Source: Chryseobacterium taeanense (GTDB taxonomy: Bacteria; Bacteroidota; Bacteroidia; Flavobacteriales; Weeksellaceae). Taken from it: a stretch of 64,000 nt of DNA. Positions 8,166 through 16,562 of the stretch are shown piece by piece (position 1 is the stretch's first letter; every line of letters starts with the position of its first letter). The stretch covers positions 62,001 through 126,000 of the forward strand of contig NZ_FNDW01000008.1 in assembly GCF_900099685.1 (NCBI RefSeq). Direction: 5' to 3'. The translations under genes were made by a program, and so were the position numbers. The notes under the pieces are model-generated. The model saw only the letters and a program-made list of their open reading frames with translations, was not told the origin of the DNA and did no database searches.

Positions 8166-8807
8166 ATGGCAAATTTAGTACAAGAATTAAACAGTTTAGA
8201 TTTCAGCGTTTACATTGGCGGCCCGTTACAGGCAGCAGTAAAAGCCCAGCACGATGCATCCATTTCACAGGTCAATTTTATTAAAGAGGTTGGTTTTGTT
8301 CCTTCTGAGGACGAAGATGAACCGGTCGCTTTAAAATACGTGGATTTTAATTACAAAAAGTCGGTCCCCAATCCAGATGCCGAAAAAACTCTTGAGCAGC
8401 TAAAAGCAGAAGGAAAAGTAAATGAAAGTGCTACTGAGATTCCAGAAGAATACAGCAATCCTTTTACCGATGCAGAAGTTAACCTTAAGGTTCCTTTTCT
8501 TACAATGCTTACCATTCCTGCCTTGAGAATTGATGAAATGACCATTGATTTTAACGCTAAACTAAACTCTGTGGAAACTCAGAATGTTTCAAGCGAATTC
8601 AGTGGTTCTGCAAGCATAAGTGCAAAATTCTGGAAAGTGAAGTTTAATGCATCTGCATCATACAAAAAGACTTCATCCAGCACTTCCACTACCGAAAGAA
8701 CATACACTCTGGGTGTTCATGTAAGAGCGGTAAATGACGAATTGCCAGCCGGACTTGCAAGAGTGATGGATATGCTTGAAGACAGCATTTCTGCAGTCAA
8801 CAATTAA
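8166..8807 (+). CDS. DUF2589-type protein
   Basis: The 213-residue protein has a conserved N-terminal start (LDFSVYIGGPLQAAVKAQHDA) and the block IPALRIDEMTIDFNAKL in the middle, which I recognise as typical of DUF2589 proteins; this is memory of the family, not a search. There is no signal peptide. Residues 125-190 are rich in Ser/Thr and alternate polar and hydrophobic residues, suggesting a beta-sandwich. Function is unknown. It heads a three-gene operon with the proteins at 8876 and 9559 and is expressed from promoter copy C. Confidence 0.7.
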   Translation: MANLVQELNSLDFSVYIGGPLQAAVKAQHDASISQVNFIKEVGFVPSEDEDEPVALKYVDFNYKKSVPNPDAEKTLEQLKAEGKVNESATEIPEEYSNPFTDAEVNLKVPFLTMLTIPALRIDEMTIDFNAKLNSVETQNVSSEFSGSASISAKFWKVKFNASASYKKTSSSTSTTERTYTLGVHVRAVNDELPAGLARVMDMLEDSISAVNN

Positions 8808-8875
8808 TTTTTTTTTGGATGGTTGCTTCAGCAGCCATCCTTTTCTACCATCTTAATTAAATAAAAAAACTTATC

Positions 8876-9559
8876 ATGCCCACATTAAATGAATATCTTG
8901 GAGGAATTGTTTCTGAAATTGCCTCTGCCCGAAAAATGGCCGACTTGCAGACCGTACAAATCGCAAAAGAATATGCACAGGATGAAATGCTGAAAAACTT
9001 TTCTATCCCGAGAATGAAGATCGGAACCGTAGATCTTACGATCCCCTTCGCCAAAGCAGGAGTACAAACCATTATGAGACTCAGAGATTTTGCTTATGAC
9101 GAAATCACCACTGTTATGAAAACTGGCTATAATGCCTCTGACACATCAAGTGACCAACAGCTGAAAGCATTCCTGATCGACATGGAAGTATATTATGATG
9201 ATGCTATTGATAAAATCAGGAAAGAAAATACCCCGACACTAACCGCACAACAGGAAACTTATTTTAAAATTATTCCTGAATACATTACCGATTTTTGTTT
9301 GAGCCTGCCCAACTTTAAATGGGGAGAGGTTAAATCCGAAACGTTGCAAGCAAGCCTTAATGACCGTACTCTTCTTGAAGCGAGAAAAACCATCGAAAAA
9401 GCAGACCAAAATGAAATTATCGTAGAAGCAAACAAACTGATGAGCCTGGATCCTAAATGTCTAATCTATGCCAAAATGAGCGTAAGTGAAGAAGGCATGG
9501 AATGGTCACGATATGAAGATATCAATGGAAATATTGTTGAAACTTTAATTCCTGAGTAA
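8876..9559 (+). CDS. DUF2589-operon partner protein, unknown function
   Basis: The 227-residue protein is soluble. Its first 65 residues (LNEYLGGIVSEIASARKMAD, then FSIPRMKIGTVDLTIPFA) look like a shortened relative of the DUF2589 layout: an amphipathic helix followed by a P-R-M-x-I strand motif matching IPALRIDEM in the upstream protein. The rest is mainly helical and acidic. Its stop codon overlaps the next start (TAATG at 9557-9561), so the two are translationally coupled. I infer a complex or shell-like assembly of the operon products, without direct proof. Confidence 0.6.
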   Translation: MPTLNEYLGGIVSEIASARKMADLQTVQIAKEYAQDEMLKNFSIPRMKIGTVDLTIPFAKAGVQTIMRLRDFAYDEITTVMKTGYNASDTSSDQQLKAFLIDMEVYYDDAIDKIRKENTPTLTAQQETYFKIIPEYITDFCLSLPNFKWGEVKSETLQASLNDRTLLEARKTIEKADQNEIIVEANKLMSLDPKCLIYAKMSVSEEGMEWSRYEDINGNIVETLIPE

Positions 9560-10113
9560 TGAGAAAATCACAGTTTATTTTGGTAAGCCAGCTCAAAGAA
9601 AAGTTACAGGAATTTCCTGCGATTGTTTCTTCGCTTGAAAAAAAAGATCCGCATTTTGTCGACAAGACCATGCATTGGCTGAAAACTTCGGAAGACATTT
9701 TTTCTACTTATAATATCAGCGAAGTATCTGAACTTGCAGGTTTCAGAAGCAAAATTATTGCAGCAAGAATGGCGGAAGGAAGAGGTACAAACATCAAAAA
9801 AAATCAGGTAAAAGCAGCTTCCGGGATTTTGTACGACATCCAGAACACCGTTCTCACCGTCCTGATACCTTATGAAAAAAAGATCAACGAATGCAGGGAA
9901 ATTGTGAAACAGTTGCTGGTACTTACCGCTCAGACCCACACGCAGATCTACGATCAAAGTATGCCATTTGAAGATTTCATCAGAAAAATATGGTTGTACA
10001 TTTTATCGGATAATGATCTGAAGATGGGTGCCGTCAGACTAAAATCATCACTCTCTGAAATGGATATTCTGATGCTAATGGGTGATGAAATAGAATTAAA
10101 CGACTTTACCTAA
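9559..10113 (+). CDS. Third gene of the DUF2589 operon, helical protein of unknown function
   Basis: The 184-residue protein starts inside the stop codon of the preceding gene. It appears mostly alpha-helical, without signal peptide or membrane segment. Residues 70-85 are basic (ARMAEGRGTNIKKNQVK). I do not recognise the family. A strong terminator follows at 10112, closing the operon. Tight coupling to the two DUF2589-type genes suggests it works with them. Confidence 0.65.
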   Translation: MRKSQFILVSQLKEKLQEFPAIVSSLEKKDPHFVDKTMHWLKTSEDIFSTYNISEVSELAGFRSKIIAARMAEGRGTNIKKNQVKAASGILYDIQNTVLTVLIPYEKKINECREIVKQLLVLTAQTHTQIYDQSMPFEDFIRKIWLYILSDNDLKMGAVRLKSSLSEMDILMLMGDEIELNDFT

Positions 10114-10146
10114 AAAATAACTCAGTTTTGAGTTATTTTTTTTATC
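10112..10146 (+). terminator. Rho-independent terminator of the DUF2589 operon
   Basis: AAAAAATAACTCA pairs with TGAGTTATTTTTT around a 4-nt loop and ends in a T run. Confidence 0.85.
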
Positions 10147-10269
10147 CGTATGTTTCTGTCACTCCCTTCCTGCGTATTTAATTCATTAATATTAACACAA
10201 ATATTCCATTCAATTTAAAATGAATATTATTGAAAATTTATTGGCAAAACTTATCCACAATAATAAAAC

Positions 10270-10304
10270 ACGACACCTTTTGTCGCATTAAGCTCATATA
10301 TTTG
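10270..10304 (+). promoter_or_regulatory. 17-bp regulatory element and -7 box, copy D (WYL regulator's own promoter)
   Basis: ACGACACCTTTTGTCGC at 10270-10286 has clear GACA/TGTC symmetry; TATATTTG at 10297-10304 keeps the 27-bp offset. The WYL gene ATG is 19 bp downstream. A regulator whose own promoter carries the shared element is the natural candidate for binding it. Confidence 0.8.
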
Positions 10305-10322
10305 TGATAGAAACTTTTAATA

Positions 10323-11243
10323 ATGAAAAAAGACTTTTACCTGACAAGATACGCTTTAATTATAAAAAGACTGGAAAGCTCTCCGGCCACCTATTCGCAA
10401 CTGGAAGAGTATCTGCTTAATTCTTTTGAGTTTCAGGATGCTGACATTAAAAGCTATTCAATTCGTACCTTACAAAGAGATATTCGTGAAATTTCAGATC
10501 TTTTTAATTTATCTATTCACAATAAAAAGAAGGGTGATAACCGATATTATATCGAAAGCCGTCCCATCATGGAAGTAGATGAATACAACCAGAAATTATT
10601 GGAATCTTTCCAGGTAAGCAATGCCCTGAACCTCCACCCCGACTTTTCAGATTTTATCTTTTTTGAAAGCAGAAAACCAACCGGAGTCGAACATTTCTAT
10701 GATTTATTTTTCGCCATCAGAAACAAAAGAATCGTTTCCTTTGAGCATTACAATTACAAAAATAAACTGATGACCTCCCGTAAAGTTCATCCTTTGGCAT
10801 TAAAAGAATCCAAAGACAGATGGTATCTTATTGCCATTGACACGAAGGATAAAGCACTGAAATCTTTTGGTCTCGACAGGATCAATTATCTTGACGTGAG
10901 CGACAAGCAATTCAGGGAAAAGTATAAATATAATTTCAGAGAACATTTTAAAAATGCTTTCGGCGTGATGAATCTCAGCGCTCAGAATCCTCAGAAAATT
11001 GTACTGAAATGCAGCAGGCATCAGGGAGAATACATCAAAAGTTTTCCGCTTCATCAGTCTCAAAAAGAAACAAAAGAAACTCCCGAAGAGATCTTTTTTG
11101 AATTTTTTCTGCATCCGACGTATGATTTTATGCAAGAGATTTTATCTTATGGAAAAGAGGTTCGGGTTTTGGAACCTAAAGTTTTAGTTGATGAGATCCG
11201 GAATCATTTGCAGCAGTCCCTGAACAGCTACCTCGAAAACTAA
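10323..11243 (+). CDS. WYL-domain transcriptional regulator
   Basis: The 306-residue protein has an N-terminal winged-helix region (about residues 1-75; IRTLQRDIREISDLFNL is the typical DeoR-like recognition helix region), a central WYL domain (about residues 120-200, with KVHPLALKESKDRWYLIAID) and a WCX-like C-terminal domain. WYL proteins often sense nucleic-acid ligands or DNA damage and control defence islands (BrxR, CapW) or the mycobacterial damage response (PafBC). Its promoter holds copy D of the 17-bp element, so I infer autoregulation and control of the M15, patatin and DUF2589 promoters. Confidence 0.88.
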   Translation: MKKDFYLTRYALIIKRLESSPATYSQLEEYLLNSFEFQDADIKSYSIRTLQRDIREISDLFNLSIHNKKKGDNRYYIESRPIMEVDEYNQKLLESFQVSNALNLHPDFSDFIFFESRKPTGVEHFYDLFFAIRNKRIVSFEHYNYKNKLMTSRKVHPLALKESKDRWYLIAIDTKDKALKSFGLDRINYLDVSDKQFREKYKYNFREHFKNAFGVMNLSAQNPQKIVLKCSRHQGEYIKSFPLHQSQKETKETPEEIFFEFFLHPTYDFMQEILSYGKEVRVLEPKVLVDEIRNHLQQSLNSYLEN

Positions 11244-11287
11244 AAATGTATAAGATTTTTTAAGTACATTTACATAAATATATCGAA

Positions 11288-11920
11288 GTGAAACCCTTTT
11301 TTCTGTTTCTTTTTTTCTTTATCTCTGCCTTATGCTTTTCGCAGCAGACTGAAGATTTCAGGCTGGTTAAACAATATTACAATCAGCATCGCTCCATGCT
11401 GGGCAGCGAGTTCAAGAAAAAATTCGATGCTGAAACAGATAATTTCCGGAAGCTATCTATCAAGCAGGATTATCTGCTCTTTATGCAGAAAATGGACAGT
11501 GTTGAAAATGTCGCATTAACTGCCGTTTTATTAAAAACAAAAAACATGGAAGATCTTGCCCGGCTCAATCTTACAGAAACAACCAATGCTTTTCCTGAAG
11601 CACCTGTTGTCGCATCGCCGGTCATAGACAAAGCGGCAGATTATCCCGGAGGAATTAATGAGCTTCGTACGGAGATTGCAAATCTTTTTTATCTTGGTGG
11701 GGTCTATTCAGAAATTAAAACCGTAAAAACCAGTGTTGCTTTTATCGTTGAACGAGATGGCTCCATAACCCATGTTGAAGCACAGGGAGATAATTTTACC
11801 TTCAACAGACAGGCTGAAATTGCACTTTATTCTGTTTCGCAGAAATTTTCTCCGGCCATCGTCAATGGAAATCCGGTGAGGTACCGTTTCCGACTTCCTT
11901 TAACTATGAATATTGAATAA
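11288..11920 (+). CDS. Exported protein with TonB C-terminal-like domain
   Basis: The 210-residue protein starts at a GTG, followed by a signal peptide (KPFFLFLFFFISALCFSQQ). The C-terminal 90 residues (from about 125: VERDGSITHVEAQGDNFTFN, AEIALYSVSQKFSPA, then RYRFRLPLTMNI) match the TonB C-terminal fold, but the protein lacks the long proline-rich linker and membrane anchor of a true energy transducer. It is probably periplasmic. Two smaller relatives lie at 50706 and 51175. A weak TACATTTA -7-like box precedes the start. Confidence 0.7.
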   Translation: MKPFFLFLFFFISALCFSQQTEDFRLVKQYYNQHRSMLGSEFKKKFDAETDNFRKLSIKQDYLLFMQKMDSVENVALTAVLLKTKNMEDLARLNLTETTNAFPEAPVVASPVIDKAADYPGGINELRTEIANLFYLGGVYSEIKTVKTSVAFIVERDGSITHVEAQGDNFTFNRQAEIALYSVSQKFSPAIVNGNPVRYRFRLPLTMNIE

Positions 11921-11925
11921 TAAAA

Positions 11926-12357
11926 ATGTTTACCGACGAATATTTCATGAAAATGGCATTGAGCGAAGCCGAAATTGCCCTTGAAAAAGATGAAGTTCCG
12001 ATTGGCTGCGTCGTAGTATCTAATAACCGTGTTATTGCAAGAGCCCATAATCTTACTGAAACATTAAATGACGTTACCGCACACGCAGAAATGCAGGCCA
12101 TCACTTCCGCAGCGAATTTTCTCGGCGGAAAATATTTAAAAGGCTGCACGATTTATGTAACGCTGGAGCCCTGCATAATGTGTTCGGGAGCCCTTTCGTG
12201 GGCGCAGATTTCGAAAGTCGTAATTGGCGCAAGAGACGAGCAGCGCGGATTTATCAATAAACATCTTTCCCTGCATCCCAAAACGGAAATCGTAACAGGA
12301 ATTATGGAAAATGAATGCTCTTCTATTGTGAAAGAATTCTTTAAATCAAAGAGATAA
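11926..12357 (+). CDS. tadA: tRNA adenosine(34) deaminase TadA
   Basis: The 143-residue protein has the zinc and catalytic motif HAE (residues 53-55) and PCIMC (82-86), as in TadA, which converts A34 of tRNA-Arg(ACG) to inosine. GAL after the Cys motif and GARDEQRGFINKH downstream fit TadA rather than cytidine or guanine deaminases. Length is typical. It follows the TonB-like gene by 5 bp, so the two are probably co-transcribed although unrelated in function. Confidence 0.92.
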   Translation: MFTDEYFMKMALSEAEIALEKDEVPIGCVVVSNNRVIARAHNLTETLNDVTAHAEMQAITSAANFLGGKYLKGCTIYVTLEPCIMCSGALSWAQISKVVIGARDEQRGFINKHLSLHPKTEIVTGIMENECSSIVKEFFKSKR

Positions 12358-12444
12358 TTATGAAAGGTTGAGGCTAAGGTTAAGGCTGAGTAATTTGTTG
12401 CTCTATTCACATCCAGGTTTTGTAAACCTCACCTTAAACTCCTT

Positions 12445-13203
12445 CTACAAATCTTTTCCTAAAAAATAAAGCCCTTTCAGGGTATGAAGCCTGTCCATCA
12501 CATGGATTTTATCCGTAAGAGGTTTATACACATGTGAAACACCTCCTGTGGCTACCACAAAACAATTATCGTTCACCTCATCATTGATTCGGTCGATAAA
12601 GCCTTCCACCATTCCCAGAAAACCGTAAACCATCCCGCTTTGCATACAGGTTACCGTATCCAGGCCAAGAACGGTTTTGGGCTTTACCAGTTCGATCTCC
12701 GGAAGCTGAGCGGTCTGGCTGATGAGTGAATTTAAAGCCGTAATAATTCCGGGAGCAATGATGACTCCTAACGTTTCACCATTTTCTGCAATACAGCTTG
12801 CAGTGAGTGCTGTTCCGAAATCAAGAACAATTTTTTTCCTGTCCGGATACATATTGTGTGCTGCCACAAGATTGGCATAAATATCCGTTCCCATCTGCTT
12901 AGACTTCGCTTCAACGCCAGAATGAGTACTTCTGTCTACAATCACCGGACTGATATCATGAATTTTTCGGATGGCAGAACTCATAATTTTGGTAAGCTGG
13001 GGAACTACCGACCCCATAATAACCTTGTCAATCTCTTTAGGTTCAATTTTATAGGTCTGATACAGCATTAGTATCTGAACATATAACTCGTCTGCCGTTC
13101 TGTAAGGTTTGGTATTAATAACCCAAGAAATATCACAGTTATCATCATTAAAAAGCCCAAATCTGATATTGCTGTTTCCTACATTGATTACGATTGAATT
13201 CAT
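12445..13203 (-). CDS. coaX: Type III pantothenate kinase
   Basis: The 252-residue protein shows the ASKHA-fold motifs of CoaX: NVGNSNIRFGLF at the start (phosphate loop), DRSTHSG in the substrate region, DFGTALTA (phosphate 2) and VVATGGVSH (adenosine). It phosphorylates pantothenate, the first step of coenzyme A synthesis, and needs a monovalent cation. It stands alone on the minus strand, convergent with tadA. Confidence 0.95.
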   Translation of the reverse strand: MNSIVINVGNSNIRFGLFNDDNCDISWVINTKPYRTADELYVQILMLYQTYKIEPKEIDKVIMGSVVPQLTKIMSSAIRKIHDISPVIVDRSTHSGVEAKSKQMGTDIYANLVAAHNMYPDRKKIVLDFGTALTASCIAENGETLGVIIAPGIITALNSLISQTAQLPEIELVKPKTVLGLDTVTCMQSGMVYGFLGMVEGFIDRINDEVNDNCFVVATGGVSHVYKPLTDKIHVMDRLHTLKGLYFLGKDL

Positions 13204-13518
13204 TTATTTACTGTAAAATGGAATCTCTATTATTTAAGGCATTAAATTTAATGATTTTAATATAGCGAAAACGAATTCATTCAGGAATTATTTTATTGGG
13301 AGGATAGTGCTATTTAATATCTGAAACTTATTTTTATTTTCATCCAAGCAGGGTCTCAATATTAAATCTATTTTACTTTATAAATCTAAAAATTAAAATC
13401 ACAAATCTTTGAAAACAGCCCTTGCTTTGTAAGGAAAATTTGTTAATTTAGAAAAAAATTAAAGCGGGATCCGAAAAGCTTATTAAAGAGTAGGAATTAC
13501 AAACAATTATTAATAATT
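13204..13518. other. Intergenic region between coaX and the GG-leader peptide gene
   Basis: AT-rich, with no open frame of note. It should hold the coaX promoter (minus strand, right next to 13203) and the promoter of the peptide gene at 13519. A TTGTTAATTTAG stretch at about 13440-13451 is the nearest -7-like sequence. Nothing else is seen. Confidence 0.5.
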
Positions 13519-13698
13519 ATGAAAAATCTAAAAAAACTTTCAAGAGAAAATCTAAGAACCTTAAAAGGAGGATATACACAAGAATGTGTCGATAGCATGT
13601 ATGCTATGGGATGCCAATTAAATCCGGGTCCAGGTCTTACATATATGTCAGTTATAGGATGCCCTAGTTCCGTTAAAAGATATTGTATTTCCTTATAA
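13519..13698 (+). CDS. GG-leader, bacteriocin-like small peptide
   Basis: This short gene encodes 59 residues. The N-terminus MKNLKKLSRENLRTLKGG is the double-glycine leader seen in many Flavobacteriia 'bacteriocin-like' peptides, normally cut after GG by a C39-peptidase ABC transporter during export. The mature part (41 residues) has four Cys (positions 23, 32, 48, 56), suggesting two disulfides, and a PGPG turn. No modifying enzyme, transporter or immunity gene is adjacent, so it would rely on machinery elsewhere. A hairpin terminator lies 80 bp downstream. Confidence 0.8.
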   Translation: MKNLKKLSRENLRTLKGGYTQECVDSMYAMGCQLNPGPGLTYMSVIGCPSSVKRYCISL

Positions 13699-13779
13699 TT
13701 TTGCATTATATTAACTAACCATAAATAATATAATTCTGCATAGATCATATATAGATTTATTATTTATGTCAAAATTAAT

Positions 13780-13815
13780 AGGCCGTCTCACAATTTGTGT
13801 AGACGGCCTTTCTTG
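13780..13815 (+). terminator. Hairpin terminator after the GG-leader peptide gene
   Basis: Perfect 9-bp stem AGGCCGTCT/AGACGGCCT with a 12-nt loop, followed by TTCTT. It may also serve the convergent M1 peptidase gene on the other strand. Confidence 0.65.
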
Positions 13816-13895
13816 TAATTTTCCTGAACCAATTATATGTCAAAGCTTGTTTAACAGATCATATAGTTATGTGGCAGATTATTATTTTTAAAATT

Positions 13896-15737
13896 CTATT
13901 TCACTTCAACAACGTTATCTTCCAAATTCACATCAGCAATTCTCTGGCTAAGATCGATCACTAAAGCAGATAGCTGAGATTTGGTGTAAGGAACAGTGAG
14001 GGTATATTCTTTTTGAGTCCATGACCAGTAAGGAATTGTTTTAAATTCGCCATATACATCTTTTTCTTTCCAGGTACGTGTCATATTCATCGGAATCTGA
14101 TAATTAACTAATTTGTTATCTTTTGTCACTACGCTGAAATCTATTGGCATAGGTACCTGACCATTATTCACTAATGTAATAGTGGTAGATTTGGCATCAT
14201 ATTTCACATCTTTGATTCCGTAATCAATGGTTTTAGTGGTATTGATCCAGTAATGCTGAAACCATTTCAGATCCATCCCTGAAACCTGTTGGGCAATATG
14301 CAGAAAATCTCTGTCGGAAGGATGCTTCAACACCCATTGGTTATAGTATTGTTTTAATGTTTCTGCTAAATTCTGTTCGCCCATGATGTAACCAAGCTGT
14401 ACTAAATACAACTCCCCTTTTACATAAGAGGCATAGGTATAAGAAGTTCCGTTATCATGATGATCTCCCAACCATACCGCAGGCTCTTCAATTCCCTTTT
14501 TAATAAAATTTCTGTAGGCATTGATTGAATTCAAAAACGGATTTGGAAGCGGCTGCGCCGGAGGAAAAAGCTGATTCATAACAAATCCTTCTGCGTAGCT
14601 GGTAAATCCTTCATCCATCCACGGACGCATCGGCTCATTGGTAGCAAGCATCTGCTGATACCAGGAGTGTGCGCCTTCATGAGCCATTAAACCCATCAGT
14701 CCTTCAATGTTTTTAGCTTCTCCCAAAATCATGGTACACATTCCGTATTCCATTCCTCCATCTCCGCCTTGAATGAAAGCATAGGTAGGATAGACATACT
14801 TTCCGAAATGGGCATTCATCAACTGATAATATCGGGTAAGGTAAGGCAGCGCTTCTTCCCAAACTTTTGTCTTTTCATTATTCTGGTACACCAGGAATAC
14901 TTTCGGGCCCTGTGGAACATCGAAGCTTTTTACGATGTAATCTTTATCTGCTGCCCATGCAAAATCGAGAATATTTTTTGCTGTCCATTTCCAGGTTGCT
15001 TTATTTTTATCTGCTTTAATTTTTGCATTTGCATCATATCCTTTCACTTCAGCCGGATTTTCAAGAATTCCTCCTGCTCCGATTACGTAGTCTTTATTGA
15101 TTTTAATATTAACTTCAAAATCTGCGAATGGCGCATGAAACTCCCTTCCGATATAGTCGAAGGTTGCCCAGCCGTCATAGTCGTATTCTGCTATTTTAGG
15201 ATACCATTGCGTCATGGTCATATCTACGCCTTCTTTGTTATTCCTGCCACTTCTTCTGATCTGTTGCGGAATTACAGCATCCCATTCGAGGGTAAAAATA
15301 GTGGAAGAATTTGGTTTAATCGGTTCTGCCAGATACACTTTCATTACGGTTTCCTGGACTTCAAATTTCAGTGTTTTTCCGTTTTGCTTAATCCAGTGAA
15401 TATTTTGTGCGCCTTCCTGATCTTTCGGGATTGATGCAAGTCTTGAAACCCCGTCTTTCTGCAATCTTGAATCACCATTTTTTCCCTGTGCAGCCACCCG
15501 CTGATCCATCATAGAATTGGGTCTAAAAGCATTCCAGTACAAATGAAAATATACCACATTAAGCTCGTCCGGTGAATTGTTTGTATAGTCTAGCGTCTGT
15601 TTGCCTTCGTAGGTGAATTTTTCAGCATTTACATCAATGTCCATTTTATAATTTGCATGCTGCTGATAATATGGCCCCTGCTGAGCCTGAAACTGAGAAA
15701 TGATAAACGCAAACAGGATTGCAACCAATTTTTTCAT
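13896..15737 (-). CDS. Secreted M1-family zinc aminopeptidase
   Basis: The 613-residue protein has an N-terminal signal peptide (MKKLVAILFAFIISQFQAQ) and the M1 zinc motif HEGAH at residues 353-357; the third ligand lies in MDEGFTSYAEG about 20 residues on. YGMC in GGMEYGMCTMI stands where GAMEN of classical aminopeptidases is expected, as in the CPAF-like and Bacteroidota M1 subgroups. It lacks the long ERAP-like C-terminal domain. It probably trims peptides in the periplasm or outside the cell. Confidence 0.9.
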   Translation of the reverse strand: MKKLVAILFAFIISQFQAQQGPYYQQHANYKMDIDVNAEKFTYEGKQTLDYTNNSPDELNVVYFHLYWNAFRPNSMMDQRVAAQGKNGDSRLQKDGVSRLASIPKDQEGAQNIHWIKQNGKTLKFEVQETVMKVYLAEPIKPNSSTIFTLEWDAVIPQQIRRSGRNNKEGVDMTMTQWYPKIAEYDYDGWATFDYIGREFHAPFADFEVNIKINKDYVIGAGGILENPAEVKGYDANAKIKADKNKATWKWTAKNILDFAWAADKDYIVKSFDVPQGPKVFLVYQNNEKTKVWEEALPYLTRYYQLMNAHFGKYVYPTYAFIQGGDGGMEYGMCTMILGEAKNIEGLMGLMAHEGAHSWYQQMLATNEPMRPWMDEGFTSYAEGFVMNQLFPPAQPLPNPFLNSINAYRNFIKKGIEEPAVWLGDHHDNGTSYTYASYVKGELYLVQLGYIMGEQNLAETLKQYYNQWVLKHPSDRDFLHIAQQVSGMDLKWFQHYWINTTKTIDYGIKDVKYDAKSTTITLVNNGQVPMPIDFSVVTKDNKLVNYQIPMNMTRTWKEKDVYGEFKTIPYWSWTQKEYTLTVPYTKSQLSALVIDLSQRIADVNLEDNVVEVK

Positions 15738-15939
15738 TTAAAATTTATTTTTTTCTAAAGGTAAGTATTTAAAATAAAACCCTCAAAAAAGAAGCTTTAA
15801 TGAGGATTTCGTTTTGCTTATTTCAGTTTTAGATTAAATTTATTTTGATTGTTAAAATCAGATAGGAATAATCACAAATATTCCACATTAAACACAGACA
15901 GTTATTCCTGTTCACGTGATACAGATGCCGGTGATATTT

Positions 15940-16404
15940 TTAAGATAAAAGTTTTTTAATCAAAGTAATCTGACCTAAATGATAATAGCAATGCTCGATC
16001 ATTCCGTCAATATTTCTCAAATAGGTTCCGTATTTTTCGTCTACGAAACCTTCATCCATTTTAGAATCGGGCATTTGTTCCAGAAGGGTTGCAAATCTTT
16101 CAGCATCATTCCAAAGTTTATTCAATAAATCTTCCCATTGCTGTTGAGATTCTACCGGTGGAAGATCAAAACTGTATTTATCCCTTATCTCGAGGTCACC
16201 CCCTTCAAAAACATGTACCAGTCCCGCAATATAATAATCTATATGAAAGGTAAGCATGGCAATGGTGTTCAGAGAACCTATTTTTGTGGTGGCCTGTTCC
16301 CATGTTACATCGGAAAGCTGGTGTTTAAAATTGGTATTGGCGATCCATAAACCGTCTAATACTACTTCTCTGAATCTTTTGGCAAGTTGTAAAGTTGTAC
16401 TCAT
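15940..16404 (-). CDS. DinB/DUF1572-like four-helix protein
   Basis: The 154-residue protein has the DinB-superfamily pattern of three spaced histidines: one in MLTFHIDYYIAG (about 54), and HCYYHLGQI near the C-terminus (about 138-142). These usually bind a divalent metal in a four-helix bundle. Members act as thiol-dependent transferases (YfiT/BstA-like), but the substrate is unknown. It is monocistronic, with a shared hairpin at 16509 between it and the next minus-strand gene. Confidence 0.7.
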   Translation of the reverse strand: MSTTLQLAKRFREVVLDGLWIANTNFKHQLSDVTWEQATTKIGSLNTIAMLTFHIDYYIAGLVHVFEGGDLEIRDKYSFDLPPVESQQQWEDLLNKLWNDAERFATLLEQMPDSKMDEGFVDEKYGTYLRNIDGMIEHCYYHLGQITLIKKLLS

Positions 16405-16508
16405 AGCATTTGAATTTATCTTTAAAGATAATATATTTTGCCTATGTTAATTTTACTGATGATAAATGTTACTTTCCTGCAAAACTGTGAGATTCGTGGA
16501 AAATAAAA

Positions 16509-16540
16509 AATCCTTCAAAGTTTGAAACCTTGAAGGATTA
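16509..16540 (-). terminator. Hairpin terminator
   Basis: AATCCTTCAA pairs with TTGAAGGATT around an 11-nt loop. It lies after the stop of the large gene at 16563 (read leftward), with a T-rich flank (TTTTTTATTT on the minus strand). Confidence 0.7.
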
Positions 16541-16562
16541 ATATTATCAGTGTTACTTTCAA

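Noticed and set aside
6010..10113. Prophage or tail-like particle remnant
   Set aside because: An endolysin-like peptidase is present, but there are no capsid, tail, portal, holin or integrase genes.
13497..13748. 83-codon open frame on the minus strand
   Set aside because: Shadow of the GG-leader peptide gene on the other strand, which has the recognisable leader.
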